A stretch of DNA of 64,000 nucleotides from Nocardioides sp. TRM66260-LWL (GTDB lineage: Bacteria; Actinomycetota; Actinomycetes; Propionibacteriales; Nocardioidaceae), in contig NZ_JAIQZK010000010.1 in NCBI RefSeq assembly GCF_020075545.1, positions 1-64,000 on the forward strand, given 5' to 3'. The notes beneath the pieces were generated by a model, which was not told the DNA's origin, did not search any database, and saw only the letters and a program-made list of their open reading frames with translations. Made by a program: the position numbers and the translations under genes. Each line of letters begins with the position of its first letter. The stretch's first letter is position 1. Of the stretch, positions 63,768 through 64,000 are shown piece by piece.

Positions 63768-64000
63768 GTGCACTTCGTCCACACCACCGACCAGCGGGAC
63801 CTGGCCACGTCGCTCGAGGCGCTGCTGGCCGGCGCGGACACCGTCGCCGTGGCCCGGGCCTGGGCCGACGGCGACCTCGGGCCCGGGCTCGCGCTGTGGC
63901 GGCGTCTGGCCGACCAGGGCGTCTCGATGCTCGCGACCGAGGCGTCCGCGGTCGAGGTCGTCATCGCCTTCGAGGCGCTCGGCCGGCACGCCGTGCCCGG
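63768..64000 (+). CDS. fadE32: Partial acyl-CoA dehydrogenase, FadE32-like (runs off window)
   Basis: From the GTG at 63768 the frame stays open to the window end (78 codons). The visible part (TTDQRDLATSLEALLAGADTVAVARAW, GVSMLATEASAVEVVIAFEALGRHAVPG) has the FadE N-terminal helical domain. Order fadD3-fadE31-fadE32 matches mycobacteria. The 3' part is outside the window. Confidence 0.75.
   Translation, partial: MHFVHTTDQRDLATSLEALLAGADTVAVARAWADGDLGPGLALWRRLADQGVSMLATEASAVEVVIAFEALGRHAVP

Overview
The window is about 72% GC (estimated by eye), uses GTG starts often, and carries genes that are diagnostic of actinobacteria (RbpA, WhiA, an actinobacterial rRNA leader, F420-type LLM oxidoreductase). 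The gene content fits a chromosomal segment of a Nocardioides-like, sterol-degrading member of the Propionibacteriales. The genus is an inference, not a measurement.

Left part (1-24 kb) is core chromosome, nearly all on the minus strand. Positions 1-318 hold the leader and two tandem promoters of an rRNA operon whose 16S gene lies just off the left edge. Then come a 3-methyladenine glycosylase gene and a complete arginine operon read right to left (argC-J-B-D-F-R-G-H, 9.7 to 0.9 kb), with many 1-4 bp stop/start overlaps and a candidate ARG box at its head. Upstream is a second classic actinobacterial block: uvrC-rapZ-yvcK-whiA and gap-pgk-tpiA-secG-rbpA. A TAT-type Rieske lipoprotein gene and uvrA follow; uvrA has an SOS box and encodes a histone-H1-like lysine/alanine tail. 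A metallo-beta-lactamase-fold hydrolase is divergent from uvrA.

Right part (24-64 kb) is a sterol catabolic island closely parallel to the mycobacterial KstR and KstR2 regulons. 24-48 kb is the KstR-like half: kshB, a small coupled ORF and kshA (ring 9-alpha-hydroxylation), fadE26/fadE27 (chsE4/chsE5), an operon of fadD19, a nitronate-monooxygenase-like gene and a secreted propeller-like protein, echA19, another acyl-CoA ligase, an aldo/keto reductase, an F420-type oxidoreductase (Rv3520c-like), a DUF35 protein with ltp4 and ltp3, two tandem CYP125-like P450 genes, and fadA5 (side-chain removal). Six 14-bp KstR-like palindromes sit at the promoters. 49.5-64 kb is the KstR2-like half for rings C/D: two SDRs, echA20, ipdA-ipdB-ipdC, fadA6, kstR2, ipdF, fadE30, fadD3, fadE31 and the start of fadE32. 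Two 18-bp near-palindromes lie in its divergent promoters. Passengers in the island are a DUF3137-like/LemA pair, a secreted orphan, a methionine aminopeptidase, an M4 metalloprotease and a small membrane protein.

Between the two halves (48.3-49.6 kb) is a gene for an AbiEi-like HTH plus Vsr/DUF559-like nuclease protein. It is bracketed by two pairs of related palindromes in mirror order, which resembles an autonomous REP-like mobile palindrome unit. This is the most unusual structure in the window. A second recurring theme is leaderless transcription: in at least ten promoters a TANNNT -10 element lies 6-7 nt from the start codon, and in the sterol regulons this -10 is overlapped by the repressor box.
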